Translations under genes and position numbers: made by a program | Assembly (NCBI GenBank): GCA_021432635.1 | Contig: MU270032.1 | Location: 124,001 to 188,000 of the forward strand | DNA from: Thozetella sp. PMI_491 | Lineage: Eukaryota; Ascomycota; Sordariomycetes; Chaetosphaeriales; Chaetosphaeriaceae | DNA: 64,000 nucleotides | Direction of reading: 5' to 3' | Shown here: positions 10,743 to 22,328 of the stretch, piece after piece | How positions within the stretch are numbered: the stretch's first letter is position 1 | Layout: every line of letters begins with the position of its first letter | The notes under the pieces: generated by a model | The model's database searches: none | The model's input: the letters and a program-made list of their open reading frames with translations, nothing else | Told to the model about the DNA's origin: nothing

Positions 10743-13700
10743 CTAACGAAAGTAGCCACATATAAGGTTGTCAAATGCCTCGTCGGTATCAGCGATTCTC
10801 TCCAATTGCTGTCCTTGCTCTCGTGCGGCCTGTAAACCGATCTCTAGCGCCCACGAGGCGAGCTCCTCGCCCTGTTTCACCTGTCCTTCGAGGGCCTTCA
10901 GCGCCATAGCCTTCTTCCTGGAGATCCTAGCGATTTCTCCGTCAGAAGACTGAAAATTTGCTATGGCCAACCCCTTGTCAAAGTAGGTACTAGCGACGGA
11001 ATGCAAGCGTTAGAAGTGTGGCATCATCAAAAAGCCAAGAAAGAGATTTGGTATCCTCACAGAGCCGCCTCAAAATCCCCCTTGCCCATCCTCACGATGC
11101 CGCGTTTGTAGTGTATAGCAGCTATTCGGACGTGGGTGCTGCATGAGTTCTGTCTAATTGCAAACGCTTGTTCGTAAAGCTCATCTGCTTTGTCGAAGTT
11201 GCCCCGCTTGAGCTCGAGATTTCCATGATCGTAAAGCAGCCTTAGGCGGCTATGAGCCAGATTCAAAAAGATGCCTGCGTAGAGATGATGCTTACGACGC
11301 TGCCAACTCGCTTTTTTCACTTTTCACCAGAGTGAATTCTTCCATCGCCTTTAGGTAACACTCTTCCGCCACTTCGTCTCGCCCTTGGGCGGAGTAGACC
11401 CTCCCCAGGGACATACTTGCCCTTGCTTCTTCAAAATGATCAGAGTAGACGCTCCGCACGACCTTCAGAGCCCGTTCGAAGTAATCGATTGCTTTGTTGT
11501 ATTCTCTGCTTGAGTACTCTAGCAAGGCTTTGTTGGTGTAGAAGTCACACCAGTGCAATGAGCCAGGGTCGTCCGGTACTTTCTGCAGTACGCGCTCGAC
11601 TTCGCCAAAGCTGTCGCTGCATTTTGTTAGGTTATTCCTATCATGCCAGATCGTACCCTCAGTCAAGCAAAATCCTGCATAGTAGCGGGTGGAGTTGTCA
11701 GCGGCAGACTTCGCCACCTTGAGATACTTGAGGGATCGTTCGTAATCCCCAAGCTCCCAAAGAAACCATGTCGTATGATGAAGCAGGCGGAGGAAATCTG
11801 GCGTGGGGAACAGGTGTCCTGGTGTCTGCCGGGCGGTGGCATAGTGATTAGCGAGGGAAACAGCGTGGGGCAGCGCGACTTGCGCCTGGTCGAACTTCCC
11901 ATAGTGCGAGATAGAGTTGGGGGCGATCGGATATAAAGCCAACACCAACGAGCATGCCGCTGCAAATGATGGTTGAAAATTCCTGTTGAGGCCGGATTCG
12001 CTGTGTAAGTACGCGTCCGCCACCATGCGATGGATGGAGAAGAGCCTCTCATTGGCGATGCTTCCATTCATCCGACCTTCTCCGGAGTATCTCTTAATAA
12101 GGCCGAGATCGATCAAATGTTCCAGACTGTCTTCGATACTACAAAGACGACTTAAGAATATAGACCCGTTGTACAGTTTGAGGGTACTTACCTACTCTTC
12201 CGCGTGGCTTGTGCAATCCACGAGAGTCAAAACGTCGTTATTAGCACGAGAATTGAATGTTCTCTCTGGAATTACGTCTGGAGACATAAGAGACATGATT
12301 CCCAAGAGGCTGGATGCCGCTGTCCCCTTTGTCTGCGCGAATTGCGCCTCCCACAGCGTTGCGAGTTTCTGCTTGCTGTCTTGGCCGCCGTCAGTTATCC
12401 GGATTCTCCGCATCATCGCGGGTAGCCTGTCCATAAGCTCCGAAACGCTAGCGTTTCGAGACACGATATAGGCGGAAAACAGCTCAATGGTAAGCGGGTG
12501 ACCGCCAAATCGTTCCAGGATACCTCTCAGCGATTCCGAAACGGCATGGTTGTTCTGAGAATCGAAGTTCATCCGGGAACACAACTTCCAGAATAGATCC
12601 GAACTCTCTTCTGGGGTCAAAGAATTTAGCTCAAGACGAAAAGTATCTCCAACATGATTCGCAGTGATGCTAGTGTATCTAGTGGTGATGATAATGTTGC
12701 CTTTCGTGAAAGGAAGGTGTTGGAGAAGGACTGCTGCATTGTCTAGATTGTCCGCGACCAGAAGCCATTTCTTCCCTTGAGTACCTAGTACAGTTCTGCT
12801 GTCAGCATCTATAAAAATGTGAATTAGTCTAAGTAAGTTACCCACTCTGCTTCGCAAGCCATCTCCGGACCCGGATGAGATTCTCATCGAGAAGGGCTCT
12901 ATGGGCATTGGGAAGTTCGATTTCACAAGCGATTGTACTGAATGACTGCCGTACCGAGAGCTCTGTTTCGCATGATAACGTGAAAATGAAGTCGAACACT
13001 CCAGCTTCTTTGCACTGAGTGGCGTAGTGTCTCGCAAGAGCTGTCTTACCCATACCGCCCAGGCCATGAACCACCACAATTCGTAGGTCCCACGCCGAAG
13101 GTCGCTTCGGATCAAAGTGGTCCCAAATGCTTTTAAGCTCCTCTTCTCGCCCAGTGAACTGGGTGACTGGAAGCACTTGTTGGTAGTAGCGGCTGAAAGG
13201 AGAGTCATATTCGGGGAGATGGGCTGCCATGTTGTCATGCTTGATCCGTCTCCGAGCAATGTCGATATTCGCTATTTCCTTGACATCACCTACGGCGCTC
13301 TTAATATCCGCGATGACGTCTTCGAGCTCGCTGTCGGATTGTTTAGACGTTTCCGACGCCCGATCTGCGTCAGCTAAACCGTGTCAGAAGTATCACAACT
13401 GTGGCCAATGCAATGCACCCCTACCTCCGCATGCCCCGACCCGTACGTATTTGACCATGGTGACCCATAGCCGGGTCATAGCTATAATCACTCCCACTAG
13501 TTTCTCTCTGATCATTCTGTCACTATCGATAACATCCCTATACTGCTCGAAGTTGTGGAGGAGAGTTGTGACTCTGAATTGCATGTCATTCACACCTTTC
13601 AAGGCGTGGCGCTTTTTGGCGAACTGCAAAACACACCATCAGCCAGTGCCTTGGTTACCTCATACTATTGTACTGTCTGGCATTTACCTTTACAGCCAGA

Positions 13701-14158
13701 TATATCGCGCCCCACAAGAGGTCGGCCTCCACACGGAATGGCTTCATGTGTATAAGGAGAGCCGAAGTGAGGTCCTTTGCGGCAGTAATGTACCGCTGTA
13801 GTTGGGTGACAAAGCGCTCAAAGTTGGGGTCTGGAGTTTCCCTTGCCATCATGTTCAATGCGCTTCTCAACTGTTCAGCTTCCTTTAAGTTCGAAAGCTC
13901 CGGCTCGTGAGACCGAAGCCTTCCCTCTGCTCGTAGTTTCTTCATCGCTTCCTCCCATCGAATGACGAGGGCCTTTCTTTCGATGGTCTCGTCGCTGATT
14001 TATCAGCAAATTGTATGGGACAGGAAATTATACGAGTGGGCAGAACAGAAATACTTTACTAACCTATCAAGTACGAGATCCGGCTCAAATTGGGTTGAGA
14101 TGGCCCCGTCCGAAGATAGATGTGACGTCCGACTGGAGTCCCCCTGGAACTGGTCCAT
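10743..14158 (-). CDS. Fungal NLR-like protein: N-terminal helical domain, NB-ARC, TPR
   Basis: STAND-class receptor of the type linked to non-self recognition and regulated cell death. Eight exons, complement(join(10743..10989,11061..11249,11296..12138,12196..12798,12842..13373,13425..13623,13688..13994,14064..14158)), give 1004 residues; every phase closes. Residues ~60-200 form a helical domain with FERFVTQLQRYI and LLWGAIYLAVK, resembling the N-terminal domains (DUF7708-like) of fungal NLRs. NB-ARC follows: TGREEELKSIWDHF, P-loop GLGGMGKT at 304-311, Walker B WLLVADNLDN near 394, the NIIITTRY motif and GGHPLTIEL. From ~640 to the end are tetratricopeptide-like repeats (e.g. EYNKAIDYFERALKVV, GRVYSAQGRDEVAEECYLKA). 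The start at 14158 is supported by a clean first intron. The last introns use donors GTAGGT and GTGAGG, chosen because they keep the frame. Confidence 0.88.
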
Positions 14159-14963
14159 CAGATTAGCGACAATAGTTATGGGATTTCAGATCTAGTATAG
14201 ATTTGCTTAGTAATATTCGCAAATCTTTTTGCGATATCCGGTGATATCGAAGGGTATAGAAAGTCAGAAACAAGCACACGTCTACGCGGCAACGAGTGCT
14301 GCGATTGCTATGATGGGAGAAGTGGAGGGGCCTTTGGTACCCAAGACAAGGCCAAGAGATAAGCCCGACCCAATAGAATGATCACCGTGGGAGAACGGTC
14401 GGGGGAATTGCACTTTGCTCGGCGATGCCGGCGTGGATTCTGCGGCCCGGGACGTGCATGGTCGTTGCCTGTCTCTGTACCTACTGAGGTACTCGCGACC
14501 CTGGCGAATTGAATCATTATCACCTTCTCAGTACTGAAGGTCAAAATTCACTGCAGATAAGATCCATAGTATAGTACCAGGCAAAATATCTTTTGATGAT
14601 TGATTATCGTTGTTTAGCACTTATTGAGAGTTGTATTTGTCTAGAGAATGCTGTTACAAGACGATACATTCGCTCGCGTCCAACTCTGCACCGGCCCAGT
14701 CCTCGGCCTCATTCCAACCAACCCACATTGACCAGAACTACCGCGCTAGCCAATCAAAAATGCACGCCTCGAACCATGCCATGTATCGGGTTAACAGCCT
14801 ACCAGGGCCTATGAGGTACATCCGAGTACTTCCAGCACAGGCCATCTTGCGGACCGTTTGCATTGCGCCCATAAAAACCCAGTAAACTCTAGTGGCGTTT
14901 ACCATGCGATTCCGTGAGAGACACCAGACCATAGACTGTAGAAAGGATATAACGGCCAAGAAC
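14159..14963. other. Intergenic, promoter side of the NLR gene
   Basis: About 800 bases with no credible coding region on either strand. The NLR promoter should lie here; no specific element was recognised. Confidence 0.4.
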
Positions 14964-15278
14964 TCATTTCTCGGAAGAGATATCGCTGAGCCGTGATGCG
15001 AGCAATTGAGATTCTTTCTCCCCAAAAACACCACAGTCTTTGTTTGCCCCTGTCTTCGGGCTCTGGCCGCCGGAATTCTTCAAACTATTCCTGGCAGTCC
15101 CCCAAGCGTGGAACTCGCCGTTGACTATAATTTTACCCTCTGCGTCTTCGGGGATGATGGATCCGGATTTGTCAGTCGCAGGCGCGAATGGTAGCTCTTT
15201 CCACGTCTGGCATGCTGCCGTCCGCTCGGGGAAGACGTGACTGTTTTGGGGAGCGAATTGGGCGAGGTTTGACGTCAT
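14964..15278 (-). CDS. Small hypothetical protein, 104 residues
   Basis: Single-exon frame starting at MTSNLAQFAPQ, which is preferred over the upstream start because the leader there looks random. The protein is hydrophilic with Trp-containing motifs (CQTWKELPF, GEFHAWGTARNSLK) and a Lys/Asp-rich C-terminus. There is no signal peptide or membrane segment. I do not recognise the family. The codon pattern and regular composition suggest a real protein, but evidence is limited to the frame itself, and it could be spurious. Confidence 0.45.
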   Translation of the reverse strand: MTSNLAQFAPQNSHVFPERTAACQTWKELPFAPATDKSGSIIPEDAEGKIIVNGEFHAWGTARNSLKNSGGQSPKTGANKDCGVFGEKESQLLASRLSDISSEK

Positions 15279-16658
15279 TGTGTGGAGGGGTATGTGGCTG
15301 CTGCGATGTGGGTTTGAAGTGTAAAGCAAAGTATCGAAATTTAACACTTAGTTTAGCAACAAGTCGTTGAAAGAAGAGTGGTTTGTCCGGCGGAGGTGAG
15401 GACACTCGTGGACGTGTTCTGGGCTTCAAACTTACGCCCCTCTATATTTATATTTACTACTTTTCAAATAGTAGCTACTGAATCTTGTCAGTTAAATTGC
15501 ATGCATGCTGCGCCTGAATGATGGCACGCATCGGCGCATTGTGTTCAAGTTCGCCTTATTTTCCAGAGACACACTGGCACTGCTAATAGGGCCATTTGCT
15601 TGTGTGCCTTGCCTCGTATAGGAGTACTGCCTCATATGAAACAACTGTCTCCGCTTCATGGATGCCAATAGCTCCTCCAAGAGGATTAGGCGACCTGGTG
15701 CGGTCAAAAGCTAAGCGCGCGTCCGTGCTGTGCCTTGGCCACCGAGCTCTGCCTACACGTCCGCCTATCACTCTGCCCTCCCACGCGAATCGATCCCCTG
15801 GCTTTCTCCTCTCTACCATAGGTCAAAAGTCGATCGATTGCTGCACATCAGGAAGGCAACCACAGCGGGAAAATGGAAAGCCGAGGTTGGCCCCTATCGC
15901 TCGTTGATTGGCGGTGGCGGAGAGGCCGAATGAGGAGATGCAATTGAGATGTGCAAAAAGCCCCTGTTGCATTGCATAATGGTGCTGCCCGGCTTGTATG
16001 GAGCCACGTACTGTGGGTAGGTAATCTTCGCCTTGATTTCCGAAGAAGCACTTCTATGTGCATATTTTCGGGCGTGAGCGTTGCCGCCAGACAACTCGTT
16101 TCTGGGTCCCAAAAGCTCCGAGCCACACCAACACACCCCCCCACCTTCACCCAGCCTCCAGCCTCCAGCCAGCCTCCAGCCAGCCACACAAGCACATCTT
16201 CCAGTCCAATAACTAGACATAACGTAGTACCGTGGCCTATTCTCACACTTGAAACAAGCAGTGCCACTAGGACGGCGTAGGGCCTGGCACCAAGTGTTGA
16301 ATGGGGGGGAGGGGCGGGATGCAGGTCACCCAAAATGAAGAGCATTTAGGTTCCGATCCGGAACGAATAGAAGAAATGACGCCACGTAAAGGTAGGGAAA
16401 CGAGCGCATTTGGTCCACGTTCAAGGAAACCGGCGGTGATGGTTGGTGTGTGCTTTAGGATAGCAAGCAAGCAGTCTAGCAGCTATGTTTACATGTCTAA
16501 GGAGAATAGAGGGCCTGCCCCGCATGATAGTTCCCATCGCCGCCCAGAAGAAAAGGAAATAAAAACAGCAGGCATTTATCTCGCCCAATTCCACAACAGC
16601 AGTCAACTGGGGTATTTATGGACTTGACTGAGCCCCCAGCATTCTCTGGCCATTCTTT
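15279..16658. other. Intergenic, 1.4 kb, no supported gene
   Basis: A 165-codon minus-strand frame near 15848-16345 has skewed repetitive composition and reads like a random frame. A cluster of short CCTCCAGCC-type near-repeats lies near 16153-16185. Nothing else is supported. Confidence 0.45.
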
Positions 16659-17853
16659 TCACCTCCCTTCCAATCGTTGGATTACCAAAGACCTGGTCTC
16701 GACACTCTCTCTCGGAGGGGCATCAGAGGCGGCATTGGGGTTGTGGAAGGACACGTGAGGACAGACTACCCCGGCTCGACTGTTAGCCATATCTCGCATT
16801 CTTCTTCTGCGGATTGGAAAGCCATTGGATATGTTCTAGGCCGATACTTACAGCAAGCGCCGTCTTTGGGGTGGCTGTCATACATGACCATCATGAGCAA
16901 TTCATCCTTCTTCTGCTGGGATATCCAGTACCACTGCTGCTCAGAGCTATGCTTCAGATAGTACATTTCTAGTGCCGCATTGGGATAGACCTTGTCGACC
17001 GCCACGAGATCAGTCGGCTTGACGCTCCTGAAGTCACAAAAGGCTAGGGGCCGATCTTCAACAACGGGAATAAGCGGCTTCCACGTGCTGTTCAGACCAA
17101 AATCAGACCATGCATCGTCTGCGATGCCGCGAATAGAGTCAAGAACTCACTTGATGAGGAATAGTCTGTATTCTCCATTGAAGTACTTGGACTGCTGCTC
17201 CGAGGTGAGGTGCCTGGCAATCACCTTCGCGGCTTCTTCAGCGGAGAAGTCTAAGACCCGTTAGCTCACCGTCTGGTTGACCCAGGAATCGACACATACC
17301 AACTAGAATATAGTTAGCAAATAGCTCAAGATATTTAGGGAAAACAAAAGGTCCAATGCGTACCGTGGGCACCTTGCGGAGGTCCCTCGACGAGGAGTAT
17401 ATCGCTAACGTCGTAGGCAGCTTTGTCTATGGGCATATTCTTCCGGACCTGATCCGTGAATCAGCATTGGTAAATTCCCATCTCTTGTTGGATAATAAGA
17501 TTCCATACGTTTGATTCAATGGGCACGACGAGCTCTGGTTTAAATATGGAGTCTATCAGCTCATGAACGCCGTCCATATACTTGGCCCGAGATGTGAGGT
17601 TGTTGAGATCCGAACTGGACTCCGGAGCGTCATGGCTAAGTATTTGAAAGCCGCAAGTCTGAAGAGAAATTGACGCCTCGTCTCTAATATCATGAATCTT
17701 CACAGGGACCTCGTCCCATTTCATGTTCGTGATCAATTTGGCCGATTCCTTGGAGATTGGCACATCAAGCGCAGGGAAGATGCGGTACGGTTTGGCAGTC
17801 TTGTACAGAGGCAGATCAGCCAGGAATTCCAGTGATGCAGTGGTAGCCGGCAT
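16659..17853 (-). CDS. AsaB/CmcJ-like non-heme iron oxygenase (hydroxylase/desaturase) with 3-nt exon
   Basis: Member of the fungal family annotated as AsaB-like hydroxylase/desaturase, related to CmcJ and gibberellin-desaturase-like oxygenases often found in secondary-metabolite clusters. Six-exon model complement(join(16659..16765,16852..17087,17151..17250,17300..17302,17364..17448,17509..17853)) gives 291 residues. Family marks are VHELIDSIFKP, DVSDILLVEGPPQGAH, the H-x-D pair HVD at 143-145, NTWKPLIP, DRPLAFCDFRSV, VYPNAALEMYYL, QQWYWISQQKKDE and the C-terminal PHVSFHNPN followed by RESVETRSLV. The third coding exon is only TTG, flanked by introns that both have good donors (GTACGC, GTATGT), CTAAC branch points and AG acceptors. 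Skipping it keeps the frame but deletes the Val between His and Asp. The last acceptor (GGGTAG at 16766) was chosen by phase and C-terminal homology. Confidence 0.8.
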
Positions 17854-18509
17854 CGTTCTTGACTTAGAAGAAGTACGTAGGCGAGAAGAGTATGATGATC
17901 GACTGCGAAAGAGAGGGTTAACTACGTTGTATGGTGGTTCCCATGAGATACACGGGATTCACATCACTCCTTATAGATTAGGCCACCAGGAAGTTAAACA
18001 TCCCGGTTGTACTTCGGGGATTAGCTGCAAGCTCAAATCCGGTGAGATAGCGGTGCCCACTCGTATTACGCTGTCCGCCTTGCTTCTGAAGCCTTGCCTC
18101 TGAAGCCTGACATGGCGTCTGCCTTGCATCGCCCTCTCCTTACTGTCTGCCTTGTGCATCTTAGCCCCCCTTCGCCCCCTTTTACCCCTTTTTACCCCTT
18201 TTGCAATTCTACTTCCAGATTTGCATTTCCGGGGGAAATGGAGCTAGGAGCACGTGCATCCAACTAAGATGCCCGTCCGCTCCTAGGTCAACACTTGCAC
18301 CAGAGCAGGAACTGGGCTTGGGAATAAGAGACCATCAGTACACACCGTAATTTGAGCGTATGACTGTTCAATTGGGACGTAGCGTGAAGCATATATTTCA
18401 ACATACGGAGTGGCTACCTATGTAATATAGAGTGGTTTAGAAGATTGAAGAGTGCCACGTGCCGCAGGGGCTCTACATATCTTTGCCGTTGACTCCCAAA
18501 CTGCCCCTT
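17854..18509. other. Intergenic, promoter side of the oxygenase gene
   Basis: No credible gene. A pyrimidine-rich tract with three near-repeats of TTTTACCCC lies about 18176-18212. The oxygenase promoter and the 3' flank of the next gene are presumed here. Confidence 0.4.
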
Positions 18510-20092
18510 TCAATGCACCAGGAAAGTACCGGCCGTTTGTACTATTGCAACGACGACCGAGATAATCTGAAGGAACAGGGCAAGGATGCCTAGTATCACT
18601 ACTAGCCATAGAGTGTAATAGCGATGGATGTCTCGCCTGTCCGTCCAGAGGCTGTTCAAGTCGACGGCATCGCGCGTGCAAACGAATTGCTGGATGACAG
18701 CGAGCTTCTCGCCGAAATAGGGAAAGTCGTCGACAGCCGAGTAGACGGTCCGAACGAAAGGGGCATCGATGTCATCGTAGATCCGCTGCTGGACCCAGTC
18801 CCGCCCGCACAGGCGAAGAAGCAAGGGGTCTTCGGTGTGGATTCGCGCCCGCGCGTCCGCATCCAATTCCGTCTCCTGCTGATCTTGTGGCCTTCTTAGC
18901 CACCGTGTCCAGCTCCTGGTGGTATCACGAGCATATATTTTCCATGACCTCCGATCTTGGCCGAAAATGAGCCGAAAGGTGCAAAGTATTTCTTTGAAGA
19001 GGTCGGTAGAACTCAAACCCGGCAGAGAATCGCCTCCGGCTGAGGATGAGTCTTCCCGGCAGTTGCGTAGAAAGCTGGAAAGCGAAGACGCGTGTGTTAG
19101 CCTGACGTGCATGCATCGGCCTTCAAAGCTAGATTAGCCAGACTTACCGGCAAAGGAAGGTCTTGTCGTTTTCTGCGGCCATCGCAGCGCAGAGGGATGG
19201 GTATCGAAAGAGCTTCAATGTCTGAGTAGTAGCGTCAAAGTCAAGATGCTCGCATAGAGAACTTGTCCAATCAATGGTAATACCGACCAGTTTAGAAAGA
19301 GTATAGTACGAGAGGTTCGTGCACGAGATATGATCTGACTCCAAAAAACTGCGTCGCGGCTCACTGTTCTTGACCAAGGCGTGCTTCGGTACAGGAAGTC
19401 TCCCGCCGCCGTATCGACAGAGGGTGTCGCCTATCCACTCTTCCGACACGTCACATACAGGCTGTCGGCACAGACTCCAAGTTTGGTGTTTCGATATGCT
19501 CCTGCGGCGGGCCTCACGACGGAAGCGTATCTCCAGGTTCTGGCCGTCGAATTTGGCCACAGGATCGTATAGAGCGGTGAGAACGCCGAAAAGGTAAAAT
19601 GCCAAGTGAATAAATCGTGGGGTCGCATCACTTCTGTTGTCTTCTGGAAATGCGCTGCATAGCTCTCGCGCTAGGTCCAGCAGCTGGACAAAGTCGTTGG
19701 CTGCAATATATCTCGCAACAATCCCAAATGCTGTTTCGCTTTTGGGAAGTACGACGGAGGGTGCTAGACCGCGTTCTTTGGAATACTCATCAAGAAACGT
19801 CTGGTATCGATCTTGGCGATGCTGGATTAACCATTGTTCGCAATCGTTGGTCTCTCTCGAGCTGCCTTTCGTAGTGCCGCGATCTCCATCGCCAAATTCC
19901 ACATGGCTTTGGCTAAGAGTCGGCTGGCTAAAACTTCCTAGAATCCATGAGAAAAAAAAACCTGAGGACCTGCGTGGATGCTTCTGAGGCGGCATCGCTA
20001 ATGGCCAGGAACATACCTCGCAGCGACCCCGCCAATTTCTCCTCGTCCGCCCTGCAATCCATCTCAGTGTCCATGCTGTCAATCGACTGCAT
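18510..20092 (-). CDS. Hypothetical fungal protein with C-terminal membrane anchor
   Basis: Three exons, complement(join(18510..19074,19148..19937,20017..20092)), give 476 residues; the first intron uses GTATGT and the phases close. The body is soluble and mixed-charge, with segments such as RYIAANDFVQLLDLARELC and FIHLAFYLFGVLTALYDP. Near the C-terminus, SLWTDRRDIHRYYTLWLVV leads into about 30 hydrophobic residues (ILGILALFLQIISVVVAIVQ) and a short tail. This is the layout of a lineage-specific Pezizomycotina family with a single tail anchor whose function is unknown to me. The start at 20092 is the first in-frame ATG. A separate 27-codon frame beginning at an ATG at 20162 overlaps it and could be an upstream ORF or part of a different 5' exon. 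Function is not assignable. Confidence 0.65.
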
Positions 20093-20162
20093 TAGCCTCC
20101 TTCTCTGCAGTCTTTTGGTCGCAGCCACCAAAAAGACGGCCGGAACGCGATTGAGCGGCCAT

Positions 20163-22328
20163 TACGTCGGTCGGCATAGGGCTACTCTCGATAAATACGT
20201 TCACTGCGTCGCTACATTCTGCTGCGCAGGTCTGAGCAGAGGCAAAGGAAGGCGAACCATCACGCGTGGTTCGCCAGCTAGCCAGCCAGCCACATCTATG
20301 GCGAGCCCCTAAAGATCACTCGTACCCTGCGCCAATCGAGCCTTGTTAATAAGGCCGCAGAATTCCGGCATACGGCCAATTAAACCTCGTTGTCGTGAAA
20401 AAGAGGCGTCTAGATGAATCGCGAGCTTACGCAAGGGCCCCCCCGCCTGTAAGGGACAGAAGTTGGCACCAAATAGTAGCGAGCCGGTGGCGTTGAAACA
20501 TCCCAACTGCATCCTAAATAAAGGGGTCTCGTGTCTATTTCTCCGAGATGTCAGGCCTGTTCAACAAGGTGTGTGTGAACTTAGTAACTTGCATGTGAAA
20601 GCTGAATGGATGGCGCTGGGTCCTTATTCGGCGCCTTTGACAGCCTCGTCCCAGTTAGAGGCCGCCAACATGTGTTGTACTTTGACCCCGCATCGACAGC
20701 CTACTTTCACCTTAAACCGTCACCGACGATAGAATGATTGTGGCAAAATTGTATTTCCATGGCGTCCTGCCAAGTTGCCTGATGCTATCTTTTCAAAGTA
20801 GGCACCTTTCCCCTGAGCGTCAATCTGGATGATGCCTCGATCGCTGCAATAGGACGGAACTAGGTCGTGTCCAACGGGCGCTAGCTGCCGACGGGAGCCA
20901 TTTGCCTAAGCGAGTGTGCAGTGACTACGCTGAGGTCTACTAAGCAAGTACCCCAGCTAAAAGGTGGTCTAGCGGAGGCTCAGTGAGTTAAATTAGGCTA
21001 TCTATATGAGTCTGAGTTGTAGTTATGGTAGGTGTAACGAAGTCTAATTTTGAGATAGGAAGCGCAGCGTGGTGTTCCCATGCCTGTAATTCCAAAGACG
21101 CACCCACAAGTCCACATCTGCACTGGGCCGGTGGTCATATAACAAACACACTGTATATAGACTTCACAAGCGAGAGGGAAGGCCGGGAAGAGCTAATCTA
21201 GCACGGAACTTGCGGCACGAAGGAAGGAGAGTTAAGAGTCCTCATTTATCATTGCCAGAGCCCGGTTGCACTTTATAGGAAAGACTCGAGCTAGTGGGTG
21301 AAGCGAGTGCATCAAGCTGGCTTGGCTTTTGAGTGTACCTGGAATATGGCACTAACTAATGCACGCGTTAAAATGGCCCACGATGATCCGGGGTTGTGAG
21401 TTGCGGTCGCAAGTGCTCTCCACTGACCAGAGTCTTTAATTACCTAGGTACCTTATGCTGCATCACGTGATGGACTTTTGCGCTTGGTATATTCCTGCAT
21501 CCAAGGCATTGCTAACCGAGTTGAAGAATTTCGCATCTCAGGGAGACGAGAAAATATGTATCAGTCACGCAGCAGGCAGCAGATCAATACCTCGAACCAG
21601 AGAAACAGCAGCATTCCAAAGACGCCAGCTCTAAGGACGTATCCAATTGGGGTCCCTAGGCGATGTCTGAGACACGCGTTGAGACCGCGTCCCCGTTTAA
21701 CTATCTTGGGCGATCATCTCTATATACAGCTGTTAGTAGAGATATGCTTTCAAAAGTTTGTTTCACCTCCATATAACGTAAGCTGATGGCGGCAAGCTTG
21801 GTAAGTGGACTTGTGCTGTAGGTTAGCTGCACTTAGATTGAAGTCTCGGTTAATTACCCCTCAGCCTCGCCGTGGGAGATCGACTCGGGTGTTAGCTACC
21901 CAATAGCGCAAGGAGAAGCGAATTCTAGCTACTGGCTCCGCCACCTTTTCCTTGAATGCTCGACATGGGTTGCCGTACTGTGGGAAGCGCGATAGGCCAG
22001 GCTCGCAGGGTTCGGCACTTCAAGCGGCGATACAAAAGGGGTCGCCGGGATCTTTTATCATCGGTGGGGCCGCTAACGGTGCAGCATGTTCTTGTCCTTT
22101 TCTCCAATAGGCCTAGCAACTTCCCCGATGTCACCTACGAAGATTGTGGAGTGGCACAGATGCGCCATCATCCCTCCTGAAAACTCGGCTGGGCATAAGT
22201 CCCCTCATCGCATCAGGTAGTAAGCGCGTTTCTATAACCACTTCTCTCGACAAGAACTTGTCTTGAATCCCGACACATTTGGGGCATCGACCGCAGCGCC
22301 CAGGGACCGTTGTACGGCCACGAACACA
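20163..22328. other. Intergenic, 2.2 kb, no supported gene
   Basis: Frames of 60-102 codons (e.g. 20463-20732 and 21478-21786 on plus) have no recognisable features and random-looking composition. No tRNA-like or long repeat structure was seen. The promoter of the next plus-strand gene is presumed at the right end. Confidence 0.45.

Noticed and set aside
15848-16345. 165-codon minus-strand frame in the 15.3-16.6 kb gap
   Set aside because: Composition is skewed by short CCTCCAGCC-type repeats, and there is no family resemblance or splice support.
18176-18212. TTTTACCCC near-repeats resembling telomere-like sequence
   Set aside because: Only three imperfect copies, not the TTAGGG/CCCTAA unit of filamentous fungi, and surrounded by ordinary sequence.
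22263-22328. Upstream extension of the PAN-like protein
   Set aside because: The extension begins with TTG; the first ATG is at 22329.
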